DNA of 64,000 nucleotides from Streptomyces viridiviolaceus (GTDB taxonomy: Bacteria; Actinomycetota; Actinomycetes; Streptomycetales; Streptomycetaceae): NCBI RefSeq assembly GCF_014650995.1, contig NZ_BMWA01000001.1, forward strand, positions 1 through 64,000, given 5' to 3'. The notes beneath the pieces are model-generated. The model was not told where the DNA came from and did no database searches. It saw nothing but the letters and a program-made list of their open reading frames with translations. The translations under genes were made by a program, and so were the position numbers. Shown piece by piece: positions 27,532 to 36,377 of the stretch (position 1 is its first letter; each line of letters begins with the position of its first letter).

Positions 27532-28746
27532 TCAGATGCGCTCGACGACGGTGGCGATGCCCATGCCGCCGCCCACGCACAGGGTGGCGAGGCCGTACTG
27601 CTTGTCCTGGCGCTCCAGTTCGTCGACGAGGGTGCCGAGGATCATCGCGCCGGTGGCGCCGAGGGGGTGGCCCAGCGCGATCGCACCGCCGTTGACGTTG
27701 ACCTTGTCCAGGGACAGGCCCATGTCCTTCACGAAGCGCAGGACGACCGCCGCGAACGCCTCGTTGATCTCGACGAGGTCGATGTCGTCGATGGTCAGCC
27801 CGGCCTTGGCCAGCGCCTTGCGGGTGGCGGGGGCGGGCCCCGTGAGCATGATGGTGGGCTCGGAGCCGGAGACGGCGGCGGAGACGATCCGCGCGCGCGG
27901 GCGCAGTCCGTAGCGGTCGCCGACCTCCCTGGACCCGATGGCGACCAGGGACGCGCCGTCCACGATGCCGGAGGAGTTGCCCGCGTGGTGGACGTGGTCG
28001 ATCTTCTCGACCCAGTGGTACTTCTGCAGCGCCACGGCGTCGAAGCCGCCCAGCTCGCCGATGTCGGCGAAGGACGGCTTGAGGGCCGCCAGGGAGTCGG
28101 CGGTGGTGCCGGGGCGCAGGTGCTCGTCGTGGTCGAGGACGGTCAGGCCGCTGCGGTCCCTGACCGGCACGACGGACCGCTCGAAGCGCCCCTCCTTCCA
28201 GGCCGTGGCCGCGCGCTCCTGGGACAGGGCCGCGTACTCGTCGACGTCCCGGCGCGAGAAGCCCTCGATGGTGGCGATGAGGTCGGCGCCGATGCCCTGG
28301 GGCACGAAGTTGGTGGCGAGGTTGGTCATCGGGTCGTTGAACCAGGCGCCGCCGTCCGAGGCCATCGGCACCCGGGACATCGACTCGACACCGCCGGCCA
28401 GGACCAGGTCCTCCCACCCGGAACGCACCTTGGCGGCGGCCAGGTTGACGGCCTCCAGGCCCGAGGCGCAGAAGCGGTTCTCCTGCACGCCCGCCACGGT
28501 GTCCGGCAGCCCGGCGGCGATGGCGGCGATCCGGGCGATGTCGGAGCCCTGGTCGCCGACCGGGCCGACGACGCCGAGGACGACGTCGTCGATCGCGGCC
28601 GGGTCGAGGTCCGGGAACCGCGTACGGATCTCGTGGATGAGGCCGACGACCAGGTCGACGGGCTTGGTGCCGTGCAGGGCGCCGTTCGCCTTGCCGCGCC
28701 CGCGGGGGGTGCGGATCGCGTCGTACACGTACGCTTCGGTGGTCAC
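27532..28746 (-). CDS. Acetyl-CoA C-acyltransferase (thiolase)
   Basis: A 404-residue thiolase. The acyl-enzyme cysteine is in [15 protein letters not shown] (about C91), the catalytic histidine in [17 protein letters not shown], and the second cysteine in [18 protein letters not shown] is present. With the downstream FadB-type enzyme it completes a beta-oxidation cycle by releasing acetyl-CoA. GTG 28746 is chosen because gaaagg lies eight bases before it. Eleven bases separate it from the upstream CoA-racemase/transferase gene. Confidence 0.93.
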   Translation of the reverse strand: MTTEAYVYDAIRTPRGRGKANGALHGTKPVDLVVGLIHEIRTRFPDLDPAAIDDVVLGVVGPVGDQGSDIARIAAIAAGLPDTVAGVQENRFCASGLEAVNLAAAKVRSGWEDLVLAGGVESMSRVPMASDGGAWFNDPMTNLATNFVPQGIGADLIATIEGFSRRDVDEYAALSQERAATAWKEGRFERSVVPVRDRSGLTVLDHDEHLRPGTTADSLAALKPSFADIGELGGFDAVALQKYHWVEKIDHVHHAGNSSGIVDGASLVAIGSREVGDRYGLRPRARIVSAAVSGSEPTIMLTGPAPATRKALAKAGLTIDDIDLVEINEAFAAVVLRFVKDMGLSLDKVNVNGGAIALGHPLGATGAMILGTLVDELERQDKQYGLATLCVGGGMGIATVVERI

Positions 28747-28757
28747 TGGCAGACCTT

Positions 28758-29915
28758 TCACTGAGGGGTTCGGGGTGAGGTCAGAAGTCGGGGGACGCCC
28801 CAGTCGCGGGCCACGGCGTCGGTGTCGGCGCCCGGCCGGGCGGGCCCGGTGCGGACGGCGGTGGGCGTGGCGGAGAAGCGGGGCGCGGGGGCCGGCTGGG
28901 TGATGCCGCCGTGGTCGGTGAAGGTGCCGCGGGCGGCGAGGTGCGGGTGGTGCGGCGCCTCCCGGAGGGACAGCACGGGGGCCACGCACGCGTCGGATTC
29001 CTCGAAGACGGCCGTCCACTCCTCCCGCGTGCGGGTCTTGAACCGGGCGGCGACGGCCTCGCGCAGCTCGCTCCAGCGGGAGATGTCGTCGCGGGCCGGC
29101 GCCTTGTCGGGGATGCCGAGCAGCTCCATGAACACCTCGTAGAACTGCGGTTCCAGTGCGCCGACCGCCATGTACCGGCCGTCGGCCGTCTCGTACGTGC
29201 CGTAGAACGGGCAGCCGCCGTCCAGCAGGTTGGCGCCGCGCCGGTCCTGCCAGCCGCCGGCCGCGAGCATGCCGTGGATCATCGCGGAGAGGTGGGAGGC
29301 GCCGTCGACGATGGCGGCGTCGACGACCTGGCCGGTGCCGGTGGCGCGCGCGTGGTGCAGGGCGGCGAGGATGCCGACGACCAGGTAGAGCGAACCGCCG
29401 GCGAAGTCGCCGATCAGGTTGGCGGGGACGGCGGGCGGCGCGTCGGGGGTGCCGATCATGCCCAGGGTGCCGGTGAGCGCGATGTAGGAGATGTCGTGGC
29501 CGGCGCGCCGGGCGAGGGGGCCGTCCTGGCCCCAGCCGGTCATGCGGCCGTAGACCAGGCGGGCGTTGCGGGCGTGGCAGGCCTCGGGGCCGACACCGAG
29601 GCGCTCGGCGACCCCCGGGCGGTAGCCCTCGATCAGGACGTCGGCGCGTTCGGCCAGATCGAGGACTTGGGCGGCGCCGTCCGGGGCCTTCAGGTCGATC
29701 ACCACCGAGCGCTTGTTGCGGTTGGTGACGTCGTGCGCGGGGTCGATCGCGAGGCCGGGGCCGCCCGGCCGGTCGACCCGGACGACGTCGGCGCCCAGGT
29801 CGGCCAGGAGCATGGCGGCGAAGGGACCGGGACCGATGCCGGCCAGCTCGACCACCCGCACGCCGGCGAGGGGGCCGTGCGGTGGCGTCGTCGCCGTGGT
29901 GTCTGCCGTGGTCAT
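28758..29915 (-). CDS. CaiB/BaiF CoA-transferase family protein, alpha-methylacyl-CoA racemase-like
   Basis: A 385-residue class III CoA-transferase-fold protein. The segments [26 protein letters not shown] and [11 protein letters not shown] supply the His, Asp and Glu that match the catalytic trio of mycobacterial alpha-methylacyl-CoA racemase. A racemase that prepares branched 2-methylacyl-CoA for beta-oxidation is therefore the best call; a true CoA-transferase is the alternative. It is the first gene of the beta-oxidation operon, behind an imperfect palindrome. Confidence 0.85.
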   Translation of the reverse strand: MTTADTTATTPPHGPLAGVRVVELAGIGPGPFAAMLLADLGADVVRVDRPGGPGLAIDPAHDVTNRNKRSVVIDLKAPDGAAQVLDLAERADVLIEGYRPGVAERLGVGPEACHARNARLVYGRMTGWGQDGPLARRAGHDISYIALTGTLGMIGTPDAPPAVPANLIGDFAGGSLYLVVGILAALHHARATGTGQVVDAAIVDGASHLSAMIHGMLAAGGWQDRRGANLLDGGCPFYGTYETADGRYMAVGALEPQFYEVFMELLGIPDKAPARDDISRWSELREAVAARFKTRTREEWTAVFEESDACVAPVLSLREAPHHPHLAARGTFTDHGGITQPAPAPRFSATPTAVRTGPARPGADTDAVARDWGVPRLLTSPRTPQ

Positions 29916-29936
29916 CCAGCCCCCAGTCTGTGACAC

Positions 29937-29955
29937 AACTGATGTAACACCAGTG
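29937..29955. promoter_or_regulatory. Imperfect palindrome before the beta-oxidation operon (candidate TetR-type operator)
   Basis: AACTGATGT-A-ACACCAGTG: the nine-base arms match at seven positions. It lies 22-40 bases before the start of the racemase-like gene, where a repressor would block transcription. No regulator gene is adjacent. Confidence 0.4.
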
Positions 29956-30045
29956 ATGCTAGGAACGTGTCCCAGTCGGCACAAGGCCTGAGCGAGCAAG
30001 CGCTTAGCCAATTATGCTCCGCGACGGCCGCCCGCCGGGGCACCG

Positions 30046-30426
30046 TCACCGCGCGTCCAGTTGCGCCGCCAGCCGCTTCGGGGCGACGGTGCGGTAGCTC
30101 TCCTCCACCCAGTCGCACAGCAGCTCGACGGCGGGGGCGCCCCGCTCCTGCAGCGGGACGCTGACCCACCCCGCTCTCCCGAGTCCGTACCCTGCGGGTT
30201 CGGCGCCGGGGCAGGACAGGGCGTGGGCGTGGGCCGCCTCGTCCTTGAGCTTGACCGTGACGCCCATCGGGTGACTGCCGTCGGTCACCCCGAGGAAGAC
30301 GAACACCTTCTTGTTCACCTTCGCGACGGACTCGCCCCAGGGGAACTCCTCCGCGGCGCCCGGCAGCCCGAGGGCGAACTCGCGTACGCTCTGCCACTTC
30401 TTCAGGGCGTTCCTGTCCACGGCCAC
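30046..30426 (-). CDS. MmcQ/YjbR family DNA-binding-like protein
   Basis: A 126-residue YjbR-fold protein: VREFALGLPGAAEEFPWGESVAKVNKKVFVFLG, then TVKLKDEAA and a C-terminal SYRTVAPKRLAAQL. The fold (double-wing/CyaY-like) is thought to bind DNA, but the biological role is unknown. GTG 30426 is supported by gagg six bases upstream. It stands alone, divergent from the saccharopine-dehydrogenase-like gene. Confidence 0.88.
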   Translation of the reverse strand: MAVDRNALKKWQSVREFALGLPGAAEEFPWGESVAKVNKKVFVFLGVTDGSHPMGVTVKLKDEAAHAHALSCPGAEPAGYGLGRAGWVSVPLQERGAPAVELLCDWVEESYRTVAPKRLAAQLDAR

Positions 30427-30538
30427 CTGCTACCTCCGGGCTCGTCGTCGGGCTCCGCACCCTTCACGCTAGCCTCAGCCACCGACAACGGCGCGTGCTG
30501 CGGACCGAGGGGCCGCGGACGGGTTGCAAAGGGGTGTC

Positions 30539-31717
30539 ATGAGCAGGCTGAACAGGGCGGACCGGCCGTACGACGTCGTGCTCTTCGGGGCGACCGGCTT
30601 CGTCGGCGAACTCACCGCGGAGTACCTCGCCGCCCACGCGCCCGAGGGGCTGCGCTGGGCGATCGCCGGCCGCAGCGAGGAGAGGCTGCGGCGGCTGCGC
30701 GAGCGGCTGCCGGGCGCCGCCGGCGTCGGCGTGCTGCGGGCCGACGTGTCCGATCCGGCCTCGCTGCGCGAACTCGCCGAGCACGCGCGCGTGGTGGCCA
30801 CGACGGTGGGCCCCTACGTGCGGTACGGCGAGGCACTCGTCGCCGCCTGCGCGGACACCGGCACGGACTACCTCGACCTGACGGGTGAGCCCGAGTTCGT
30901 GGACCTGATGTTCGTCCGGCACGACGCACGGGCGCGGGAGACGGGAGCCCGGCTGGTGCACGCCTGCGGCTTCGACTCGGTCCCGCACGACCTGGGCGTG
31001 TATTTCACCGTGCGGCAGCTCCCGGAGGGCGTGCCGCTGACCGTCGACGGGTTCGTGACGGTCGACGCCGCCTTCTCGGGCGGTACGTTCGCCTCCGCGC
31101 TGGGCCAGTTCGCGCGCGGGCGGCAGATGCGGGCCGCCGCCCGGGACCGCCGGCGGCACGAGCCCCGGCTGGTGGGCCGGCGCGCGGCGACGCCGACCGG
31201 CGCACCGCGGTTCGCCGGGGAGGTGGGGGCGTGGGCGCTGCCGCTGCCGACCATCGACCCGCAGATCGTGCGGCGCTCGGCGAAGGCCCTGGAGCGTTAC
31301 GGCCCCGACTTCCGCTACCGGCACTACGCGGCCGTCCGGCACCTGCCCGTCGCGGTGGGCGCGGTGGCGGTGGTGGGCGCGACGGTGGCGGCGGCCCAGG
31401 TACCGCCGGCGCGGCGCTGGCTGTCCGACCGGATCAGGCCGGGGGACGGGCCGAGCCCGCAGAAGCGGGCCAGGAGCTGGTTCTCGGTCCGCTTCGTGGG
31501 CGAGGGCGGCGGACGCCGGGTGTGCACCGAGGTCTCGGGCGGTGACCCCGGGTACGACGAGACGGCGAAGATGTTCGCCGAGGCCGCGCTGTCCCTGGCC
31601 CTCGACGACCTGCCGCCGACGGCCGGTCAGGTCACCACGGCGACGGCGATGGGTGACGCGCTGACCGAACGGCTGCGGGCGGCGGGCATCCGCTTCCGGG
31701 TGGCCGCGACCCGCTGA
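30539..31717 (+). CDS. Saccharopine dehydrogenase-family / trans-acting enoyl reductase-like protein
   Basis: A 392-residue protein with an N-terminal NAD(P)-binding Rossmann fold (DVVLFGATGFVGELTAEYLA). It is followed by TTVGPYVRYGEALVAACADTGTDYLDLTGE and HACGFDSVPHDLG, typical of the group that includes mycobacterial trans-acting enoyl reductase Rv2953. A short hydrophobic stretch (about 280-300) may anchor it to the membrane. It is likely to reduce a lipid or polyketide intermediate; the true substrate is unknown. ATG 30539 follows aaagggg. Confidence 0.85.
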   Translation: MSRLNRADRPYDVVLFGATGFVGELTAEYLAAHAPEGLRWAIAGRSEERLRRLRERLPGAAGVGVLRADVSDPASLRELAEHARVVATTVGPYVRYGEALVAACADTGTDYLDLTGEPEFVDLMFVRHDARARETGARLVHACGFDSVPHDLGVYFTVRQLPEGVPLTVDGFVTVDAAFSGGTFASALGQFARGRQMRAAARDRRRHEPRLVGRRAATPTGAPRFAGEVGAWALPLPTIDPQIVRRSAKALERYGPDFRYRHYAAVRHLPVAVGAVAVVGATVAAAQVPPARRWLSDRIRPGDGPSPQKRARSWFSVRFVGEGGGRRVCTEVSGGDPGYDETAKMFAEAALSLALDDLPPTAGQVTTATAMGDALTERLRAAGIRFRVAATR

Positions 31718-31725
31718 CGGTCCGT

Positions 31726-31872
31726 CTACAGCCCCCAGCCGGCCACGGTGTAGATCATTCCGCCGATCCAGCCCACCCCCGCCGGCACGGCGAGCACCAG
31801 CGCGACGGTCACGGCCCGCTCGACGGGCCGGCTGGGGTGGGCGAGGGGCTTGGGAGCACGGTGCGTGGTCAT
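31726..31872 (-). CDS. Small single-span membrane protein
   Basis: A 48-residue protein with a basic N-terminal part (MTTHRAPKPLAHPSRPVERA) and one hydrophobic helix (VTVALVLAVPAGVGWIGGMIY) ending in VAGWGL. I do not recognise the family. Arrangement, clean start and membrane profile support a real small gene, eight bases from the convergent reductase gene. The function is unknown. Confidence 0.6.
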   Translation of the reverse strand: MTTHRAPKPLAHPSRPVERAVTVALVLAVPAGVGWIGGMIYTVAGWGL

Positions 31873-32045
31873 GCGCCCCAGCCTGTCGGGGCAGCCACCG
31901 CCGGACATCCGTACAGGTACTCAGAGCACGTACTCACAGCCCGCCGCGCGGTTTCTCGCACCCCCTCACCCCGACTTGAGACTTTCCCGTGGGATCGGCC
32001 CCGCCGGCCGTCCCGCTGCGCGGAAAAGTGCCAAGAAGGAGTCGA

Positions 32046-32066
32046 ATGACACACTTGAAGGCATGA
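32046..32066 (+). CDS. Six-codon leader peptide (uORF)
   Basis: A strong ribosome site (aaggag, 32036-32041) precedes ATG 32046, which encodes M-T-H-L-K-A and stops at TGA 32064-32066. The stop overlaps the ATG of the 64-residue gene as ATGA. The main gene has no well-spaced ribosome site of its own, so its translation probably depends on ribosomes finishing this peptide. Confidence 0.5.
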   Translation: MTHLKA

Positions 32067-32257
32067 GATTCGTACTCGAAGTCACGATGGACGAGGGCGG
32101 GTCCGCCGAGGAGCGCGCGGGCGAACTGGGGCGGATTCTGCGGTACTGGGGCGGCAACGTGCGGCACTACGCGCTGCTGCCCGGCGACGGTTCGGCCGTG
32201 TACGACTCGGAGTACCGGGAGGTGGGCCGCTGGACCGTCGAGGATCAGGCCGGGTAG
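32063..32257 (+). CDS. Conserved small hypothetical protein (64 residues)
   Basis: MRFVLEVTMDEG opens a small soluble protein with an RxLGRILRYWGGN-like helix and a beta strand (HYALLPGDGSAVYDSEYREVGRW). It resembles small Streptomyces proteins of unknown function with an RNA-binding-like alpha/beta appearance, but I cannot assign it. It appears translationally coupled to a six-codon leader peptide. Its end overlaps the convergent endonuclease V gene by 13 bases. Confidence 0.7.
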   Translation: MRFVLEVTMDEGGSAEERAGELGRILRYWGGNVRHYALLPGDGSAVYDSEYREVGRWTVEDQAG

Positions 32258-32940
32258 GTGGCCTCCCGCAGGGCCTTCCGGCACAGGGCGTCCGCCCTGC
32301 GGGTGGTCTCCGGCAGGCGGTAGGAGGGGGTCAGGGCGAGCGTGTGGGCGCAGGCGTTGTCCAGGCTCACGCGGTGGCCGACGGAGACGAAGACCGGCTT
32401 GACGGCCTCGCGCGTGCGCAGGGCGCGCCCGACCTCCTCGGAGCCCGCGAGCAGCGCGGACGTGCTGCCGCGCGGCGTGTCCGGGTCGTCGTGGGTGAAG
32501 GTGAACGGGTTCTTGGCCACGCCGATCGTGGGCAGCCCGGTGAGCACGCCGAGGTGGCTGGCGAGGCCGAACCGGCGTGGGTGGGCGAGGCCGTAGCCGT
32601 CGCAGACCACCAGGCCGGGCGGGCAGGGCAGGGCGTCCAGGGCGGCGAGGACGGTCGGTATCTCGCGGAAGGCGAGCAGGCCGGGTACGTAAGGGAAGGA
32701 GATCCGCCCGACGGCGGTGGCCTCGGCGACGACCTCGAGGGTGGTCGCGTCGAGCACGACGGCCGCCGCCGCGACGACGTCCCGTCGGTCGTCGTAGGCC
32801 ACGTCGACTCCGCTGACGTGGCCCGTCCCGGGTGGCGGTCCGGGCTCGTCGAGCACCACCCGTTCCCGCAGTTCGTCCTGGACGGCGCGGGCCTGCTCCT
32901 CGGTCGCGGGCCACCCCGCGGGTATGCGTACGGTCGTCAT
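32245..32940 (-). CDS. nfi: Endonuclease V (deoxyinosine 3'-endonuclease)
   Basis: A 231-residue EndoV. The metal/catalytic residues are in VSGVDVAYDD (Asp), LLAFREIP (Glu) and VCDGYGLAHPRRFG (Asp, His region). The wedge motif PYVPG separates strands at deaminated bases. It cleaves DNA one base 3' to inosine, starting repair. ATG 32940 is the start of the conserved protein; a longer upstream frame is antisense to the next gene. Confidence 0.93.
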   Translation of the reverse strand: MTTVRIPAGWPATEEQARAVQDELRERVVLDEPGPPPGTGHVSGVDVAYDDRRDVVAAAAVVLDATTLEVVAEATAVGRISFPYVPGLLAFREIPTVLAALDALPCPPGLVVCDGYGLAHPRRFGLASHLGVLTGLPTIGVAKNPFTFTHDDPDTPRGSTSALLAGSEEVGRALRTREAVKPVFVSVGHRVSLDNACAHTLALTPSYRLPETTRRADALCRKALREATYPA

Positions 32941-32999
32941 GGTGCCCACGAGCCTAACGGGACGCCTTGGCCGGAAGGCGGACGAGTAGGCTCGTGATC

Positions 33000-33296
33000 G
33001 TGTTCGTACTGGAGCTGTCCTACACCGCCCCGCTGGATGCCGTCGACGCCGTGCTCCCGGCGCATGTGGCATGGCTCGACGAGCAGTACGCGAAGGGCGT
33101 CTTCCTGGCCTCCGGGCGCAAGAACCCCCGCGACGGCGGGGTGATCATCGCCGTCGCGGGGGAGCGGGCGCGGATCGAGGAGATCACGGCGGGCGATCCG
33201 TTCGTCGCGGCCGGGGTGTGCGCCTACCGCATCACCGAGTTCGTCGCCACGAAGACGGCGCCGGCGCTGGAACGGTACCGGGAGCAGCCCGGCTGA
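33000..33296 (+). CDS. YciI-family protein
   Basis: A 98-residue ferredoxin-like (dimeric alpha/beta barrel) protein. HVAWLDEQYAKGVFLASGRKNPRDGGVIIA contains the His and the SGxK/N region of YciI proteins, whose putative active site includes a His-Asp pair; here the His is followed by WLD. Function is unproven, possibly a dehydratase or hydrolase on small aromatics. GTG 33000 has agtagg nine bases upstream; GTG 32994 is possible. Confidence 0.88.
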   Translation: MFVLELSYTAPLDAVDAVLPAHVAWLDEQYAKGVFLASGRKNPRDGGVIIAVAGERARIEEITAGDPFVAAGVCAYRITEFVATKTAPALERYREQPG

Positions 33297-33306
33297 GGGC
33301 TCCGGC

Positions 33307-33636
33307 TCACTTGCCGAGCGCGCGCTGCAGCTCTCCCTTGTTCATGCTCGAACGGCCGTGGATGTCCCGGCGCTTGGCCTCCTGGTACAGCTGGTCGTAG
33401 GTGGGCCCCTGGGAGCCCTGCCCCGAGCCGGACCGCTGTCCGCCGCGCTTGCCGGACGACTTGTCCTGCGTCGAGGTGCGGCTCGCGCTCTTGGACTCGC
33501 CGGACCGGGCGCGTTCCTTGTTCACCGTCCGGGCCGCGATCTCCTTGGCGCGGCCGGTGCTCTCGCCACGGTCCTGCGCGCTCTCCTTGATGTGCTCGTA
33601 CTGCCGCTCCCGCTTGGAGCTCGAACCGCGTGGCAT
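33307..33636 (-). CDS. Small basic 'plasmid stabilization'-type protein with C-terminal Rho-N/SAP-like motif
   Basis: A 109-residue, strongly charged protein. The N-terminal half (SSKRERQYEHIKESAQDRG ... EIAARTVNKERA) is helical and basic. A Ser/Gly/Gln linker follows. The C-terminus (YDQLYQEAKRRDIHGRSSMNKGELQRALGK) resembles a SAP/Rho-N nucleic-acid-binding motif. Homologues are often called plasmid stabilization protein, though no toxin partner is nearby. It probably binds DNA. Confidence 0.8.
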   Translation of the reverse strand: MPRGSSSKRERQYEHIKESAQDRGESTGRAKEIAARTVNKERARSGESKSASRTSTQDKSSGKRGGQRSGSGQGSQGPTYDQLYQEAKRRDIHGRSSMNKGELQRALGK

Positions 33637-33708
33637 GTCCGCTCACTTCCTTTCCCGTTCAGCGAACGGGTACCCACGTTACGGACAAACACGGCACCCC
33701 GCGCGATG

Positions 33709-34815
33709 TCAGCGTTCCAGCCGGGCCACCCGCCCCCGCTCCCCCGCGGCCCAACAGCCCAGGTCCGGGGTGCAGTCCACGGTGTCGTACGAGCCGGTGT
33801 CCACCGTCCGCCAGGTGTGGCCGCCGTCGGTGGTCAGGTCGGTGCCGGTGGGTCCCACCGCGAGGGCGGCGGTGCGGCTGTGCGGCAGCCAGGCGACGCC
33901 GGAGCGGTAGGCCGCCGGGGGCCGCTCGGCGGGCCGCCAGACACGGCCTCCGTCGGCGGTGCCCGCCGCCGACCGCGGCGAGGGCTCCCCGGGACGGAAG
34001 TCGCCGCCGACCGCGAGGCCGTGGACGCGGTCGCGGAAGGCGAGCGCGAAGACGCCCCGGGCGGGGTCGCCCGCCGGGATCGGGGCGTCCACGGCCGTCC
34101 AGGTCAGCCCGCGGTCGGCGGAGTGCAGCACGCGCGCGCGTGCGGCCCCGCCGGTGGCCAGCCACACGTCCTTCGGCCCGGAGGCGACCAGGCACTGTCC
34201 ACTGGCCGCGAACCCGGCCTCGCCCTCCTGGGCGGCCGGCATGCCCCCGGTCGGCAGCACCTTCCAGGAGCGCCCGCCGTCGCCGGTCGACAGGATCCGG
34301 AACTTCCCGTCCACGGGGTCGCTCATCGCGAGGCCGTGGCGGCGGTCGAAGAAGGTGAGGCAGTCGTAGAAGGCGCGCGGGTCGGGGTTGCGGAAGGACT
34401 CCGTCCAGGTCGCTCCGCCGTCGTCGGTGCGGAAGATGCGGGACGCCTCGCCCTCGCCGATGGCCAGGACCACGGCCCGCCGGGCGTCGAACGCCTCGAT
34501 GTCCCGGAACTGCAGCTCGCCGGCGCCCGGCGGGGAGACGTTCCGCCAGGTGGCACCGCCGTCGGTGGTGCGCAGGACGGTGCCCTGCGTTCCGGCCACC
34601 CAGGCGGTGTTCCGGCTGACGGCCGCGAGCCCCCGGAAGCGCACCTCGGAGGCTCCGGTCTCCTTCGGCTCCCAGTGGGGTCGCTGGTGCGCCTGCGCCG
34701 GCGCGGCCGTGAGCGCCGCGACCGCCGCCGCGCACACCACGCCGGCCGTCACCAACCGTCCCGTGCGCCTGCCGCCGATCCGTACCGTGCGTCGCATGCT
34801 CCCCAAGCGCCTCAT
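33709..34815 (-). CDS. Exported BNR/YCF48-like beta-propeller protein
   Basis: A 368-residue secreted protein. After a signal peptide (to about APAQAHQ) there are repeated Asp-box units: TTDGGATWRNV, TDDGGATWTES, STGDGGRSWKVL, SADRGLTWTAV, TTDGGHTWRTV. These form a sialidase-like propeller as in YCF48-type proteins; no sialidase catalytic residues are seen. It may bind a ligand or partner at the cell surface. Homologues are sometimes labelled oxidoreductase without proof. ATG 34815 is used; ATG 34797 is an alternative. Confidence 0.85.
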   Translation of the reverse strand: MRRLGSMRRTVRIGGRRTGRLVTAGVVCAAAVAALTAAPAQAHQRPHWEPKETGASEVRFRGLAAVSRNTAWVAGTQGTVLRTTDGGATWRNVSPPGAGELQFRDIEAFDARRAVVLAIGEGEASRIFRTDDGGATWTESFRNPDPRAFYDCLTFFDRRHGLAMSDPVDGKFRILSTGDGGRSWKVLPTGGMPAAQEGEAGFAASGQCLVASGPKDVWLATGGAARARVLHSADRGLTWTAVDAPIPAGDPARGVFALAFRDRVHGLAVGGDFRPGEPSPRSAAGTADGGRVWRPAERPPAAYRSGVAWLPHSRTAALAVGPTGTDLTTDGGHTWRTVDTGSYDTVDCTPDLGCWAAGERGRVARLER

Positions 34816-34945
34816 GGCGGGCGAAGCTAGCCCACCGCCCGGACGCCGTCCAGAGGACCGCGCCCGGCCTTCGCGGACGGGTGTGTGCCCCAAGTGCCTT
34901 TCGGGGCATGCGAGGAGAGACACATCACTGGTGCGCATGAAGGCG

Positions 34946-34959
34946 GTGACAGAGGTCAC
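34946..34959. promoter_or_regulatory. Short palindrome upstream of ssgD
   Basis: GTGAC-agag-GTCAC, a perfect five-base inverted repeat about 100 bases before the ssgD start. It could be a binding site for a developmental regulator. The rest of the 244-base gap between the propeller gene and ssgD shows nothing else firm. Confidence 0.3.
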
Positions 34960-35059
34960 TCGCACGTCGTGTGCACGGATTGGCTCATTCCGTCGTCTCT
35001 TCCAGTACCCGGCCCGATCCACCCCGGAAGCCCGTCCAGCCGTCACGAGGAGCAAGGCG

Positions 35060-35476
35060 TTGTCCACCGTCATCGAGCAGCCCGTCGAAGCGCGCCTCGT
35101 CGCCGCCGCGCCGCGTATGCCGAGCATTCCCGCCACGCTGCACTACGACCGGAGCGACCCGTTCGCCGTCCGCATGACCTTCCCGGCCCCCGCCACCCTG
35201 GAAGGCGTGGACGTCTGCTGGACCTTCTCCCGCGAGCTGCTCGCCGCGGGCATGCGGGAGCCCGAGGGCCAGGGCGACGTGCGGGTGCGTCCGTACGCGT
35301 ACGACCGCACCGTGCTGGAGTTCCGCGCCCCCGAGGGCACCGCCGTCGTGCACGTCCGCTCGGGTGAGCTGCGCCGGTTCCTGCAGGCCACCAGCGAGCT
35401 GGTGCCCGTCGGCCTGGAGCACCTCCAGCTGGACCTGGAGCACGAGCTGGCGGAGCTGATGCGGGGGACCTGCTGA
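35060..35476 (+). CDS. ssgD: SsgA-like sporulation/cell-division regulator (SsgD)
   Basis: A 138-residue SALP protein of the family unique to morphologically complex actinomycetes. The beta-rich whirly-like fold segments are IPATLHYDRSDPFAVRMTFP, VCWTFSRELLAAGM and VHVRSGELRRFLQAT. SALPs steer septum placement and spore-wall synthesis; SsgD is linked to lateral wall integrity. Name rests on synteny with S. coelicolor SCO6722 and length. The start is TTG 35060 with gaggag seven bases upstream. Start-codon choice implies low translation. Confidence 0.85.
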   Translation: MSTVIEQPVEARLVAAAPRMPSIPATLHYDRSDPFAVRMTFPAPATLEGVDVCWTFSRELLAAGMREPEGQGDVRVRPYAYDRTVLEFRAPEGTAVVHVRSGELRRFLQATSELVPVGLEHLQLDLEHELAELMRGTC

Positions 35477-35483
35477 TGACGCC

Positions 35484-36320
35484 CTAACGGCCGCGGGCGG
35501 CCAGTGCGTTGAGCTCCCCGTAGTCGAGTCCGCCGGTCAGCGACGCGTACGTCCCCTCCTCCAGCAGCTCCCGTGCGGCGCGGCGGACCAGCGCGTGTGC
35601 GGCCTGCGCGATGCCCGAGCCCACGCTGACGCGCGCCACGCCCAGCGCGGCCAGTTCGGCGACCGGCGGTGCCCCGGGACCGGCCATCACGTTCAGCGGT
35701 CCGTCGACGCCGGCGACGAGCTCCTTGACGGTCCCCGGGTCGACGGCTCCGGGGACGAAGATCCCGTCGGCCCCCGCGGCGCGGTACGCGGCGGCCCGCT
35801 CCAGGGTGAGGTCCACTCCCCCGGCGCCGCGCAGGAAGGTGTCGATGCGGGCGTTGACGAAGAGCGGCACGCCCTCCGCGTCGGCGGCCTCGCGGGCTGC
35901 GGCGAGGCGCTCGGCCTGTTCGGCGACGGGGCGCAGCGGCAGACCCCCGTCGTCGTACCGCGCGTCCTCGATGTTCACCCCGACCGCGCCGACGGCGAGC
36001 ACCGCGCGGACGGTGTCGGCGACGCCCGCCGGGTCCGCGGCGTAGCCGCCCTCGATGTCGGCGCTGACGGGCACGCCGACCGCGGCGGTGACGCGGGCGA
36101 CGGCGGCCAGGGCGGCACCGCGCTCCAGCCGGTCGCCGTCCGCCGCGCCCAGGGCCCAGACCAGCCCCGCGCTGGTGGTGGCCACCGCGGCGGCGCCCGC
36201 GTCCTCGACCAGTCGGGCGGTGACGGCGTCCCAGGCGTTCGGCAGGACGAGCGGCGTTCCCGGAACGTGCAGGGAGCGAAAGGCGAGGGCCCGGTCGTGA
36301 AGGGTGCTGTGCTTCGTCAT
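35484..36320 (-). CDS. Isocitrate lyase/PEP-mutase family protein
   Basis: A 278-residue TIM-barrel protein of the ICL/PEPM superfamily. VLPNAWDAVTARLVEDAGAAAVATTSAG carries the family start, SADIEGGYAADP and GVNIEDARYDDGG the Mg-binding acids, and FVNARIDTFL the Arg. The KKCGH/loop cysteine of isocitrate lyase is absent, so a C-C or P-C lyase such as carboxyvinyl-carboxyphosphonate or methylisocitrate-like activity, or none, is possible. ATG 36320 is chosen over an ATG three codons earlier. Confidence 0.88.
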   Translation of the reverse strand: MTKHSTLHDRALAFRSLHVPGTPLVLPNAWDAVTARLVEDAGAAAVATTSAGLVWALGAADGDRLERGAALAAVARVTAAVGVPVSADIEGGYAADPAGVADTVRAVLAVGAVGVNIEDARYDDGGLPLRPVAEQAERLAAAREAADAEGVPLFVNARIDTFLRGAGGVDLTLERAAAYRAAGADGIFVPGAVDPGTVKELVAGVDGPLNVMAGPGAPPVAELAALGVARVSVGSGIAQAAHALVRRAARELLEEGTYASLTGGLDYGELNALAARGR

Positions 36321-36377
36321 GCGGCTCACCCTGCCAGCCCGGACCGGTCCCCGGCTGGCAGGAATCCGACATGGACC

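Noticed and set aside
34885..35367. 160-codon frame overlapping ssgD
   Set aside because: Different frame of ssgD with unnatural composition; ssgD has family motifs and a ribosome site.
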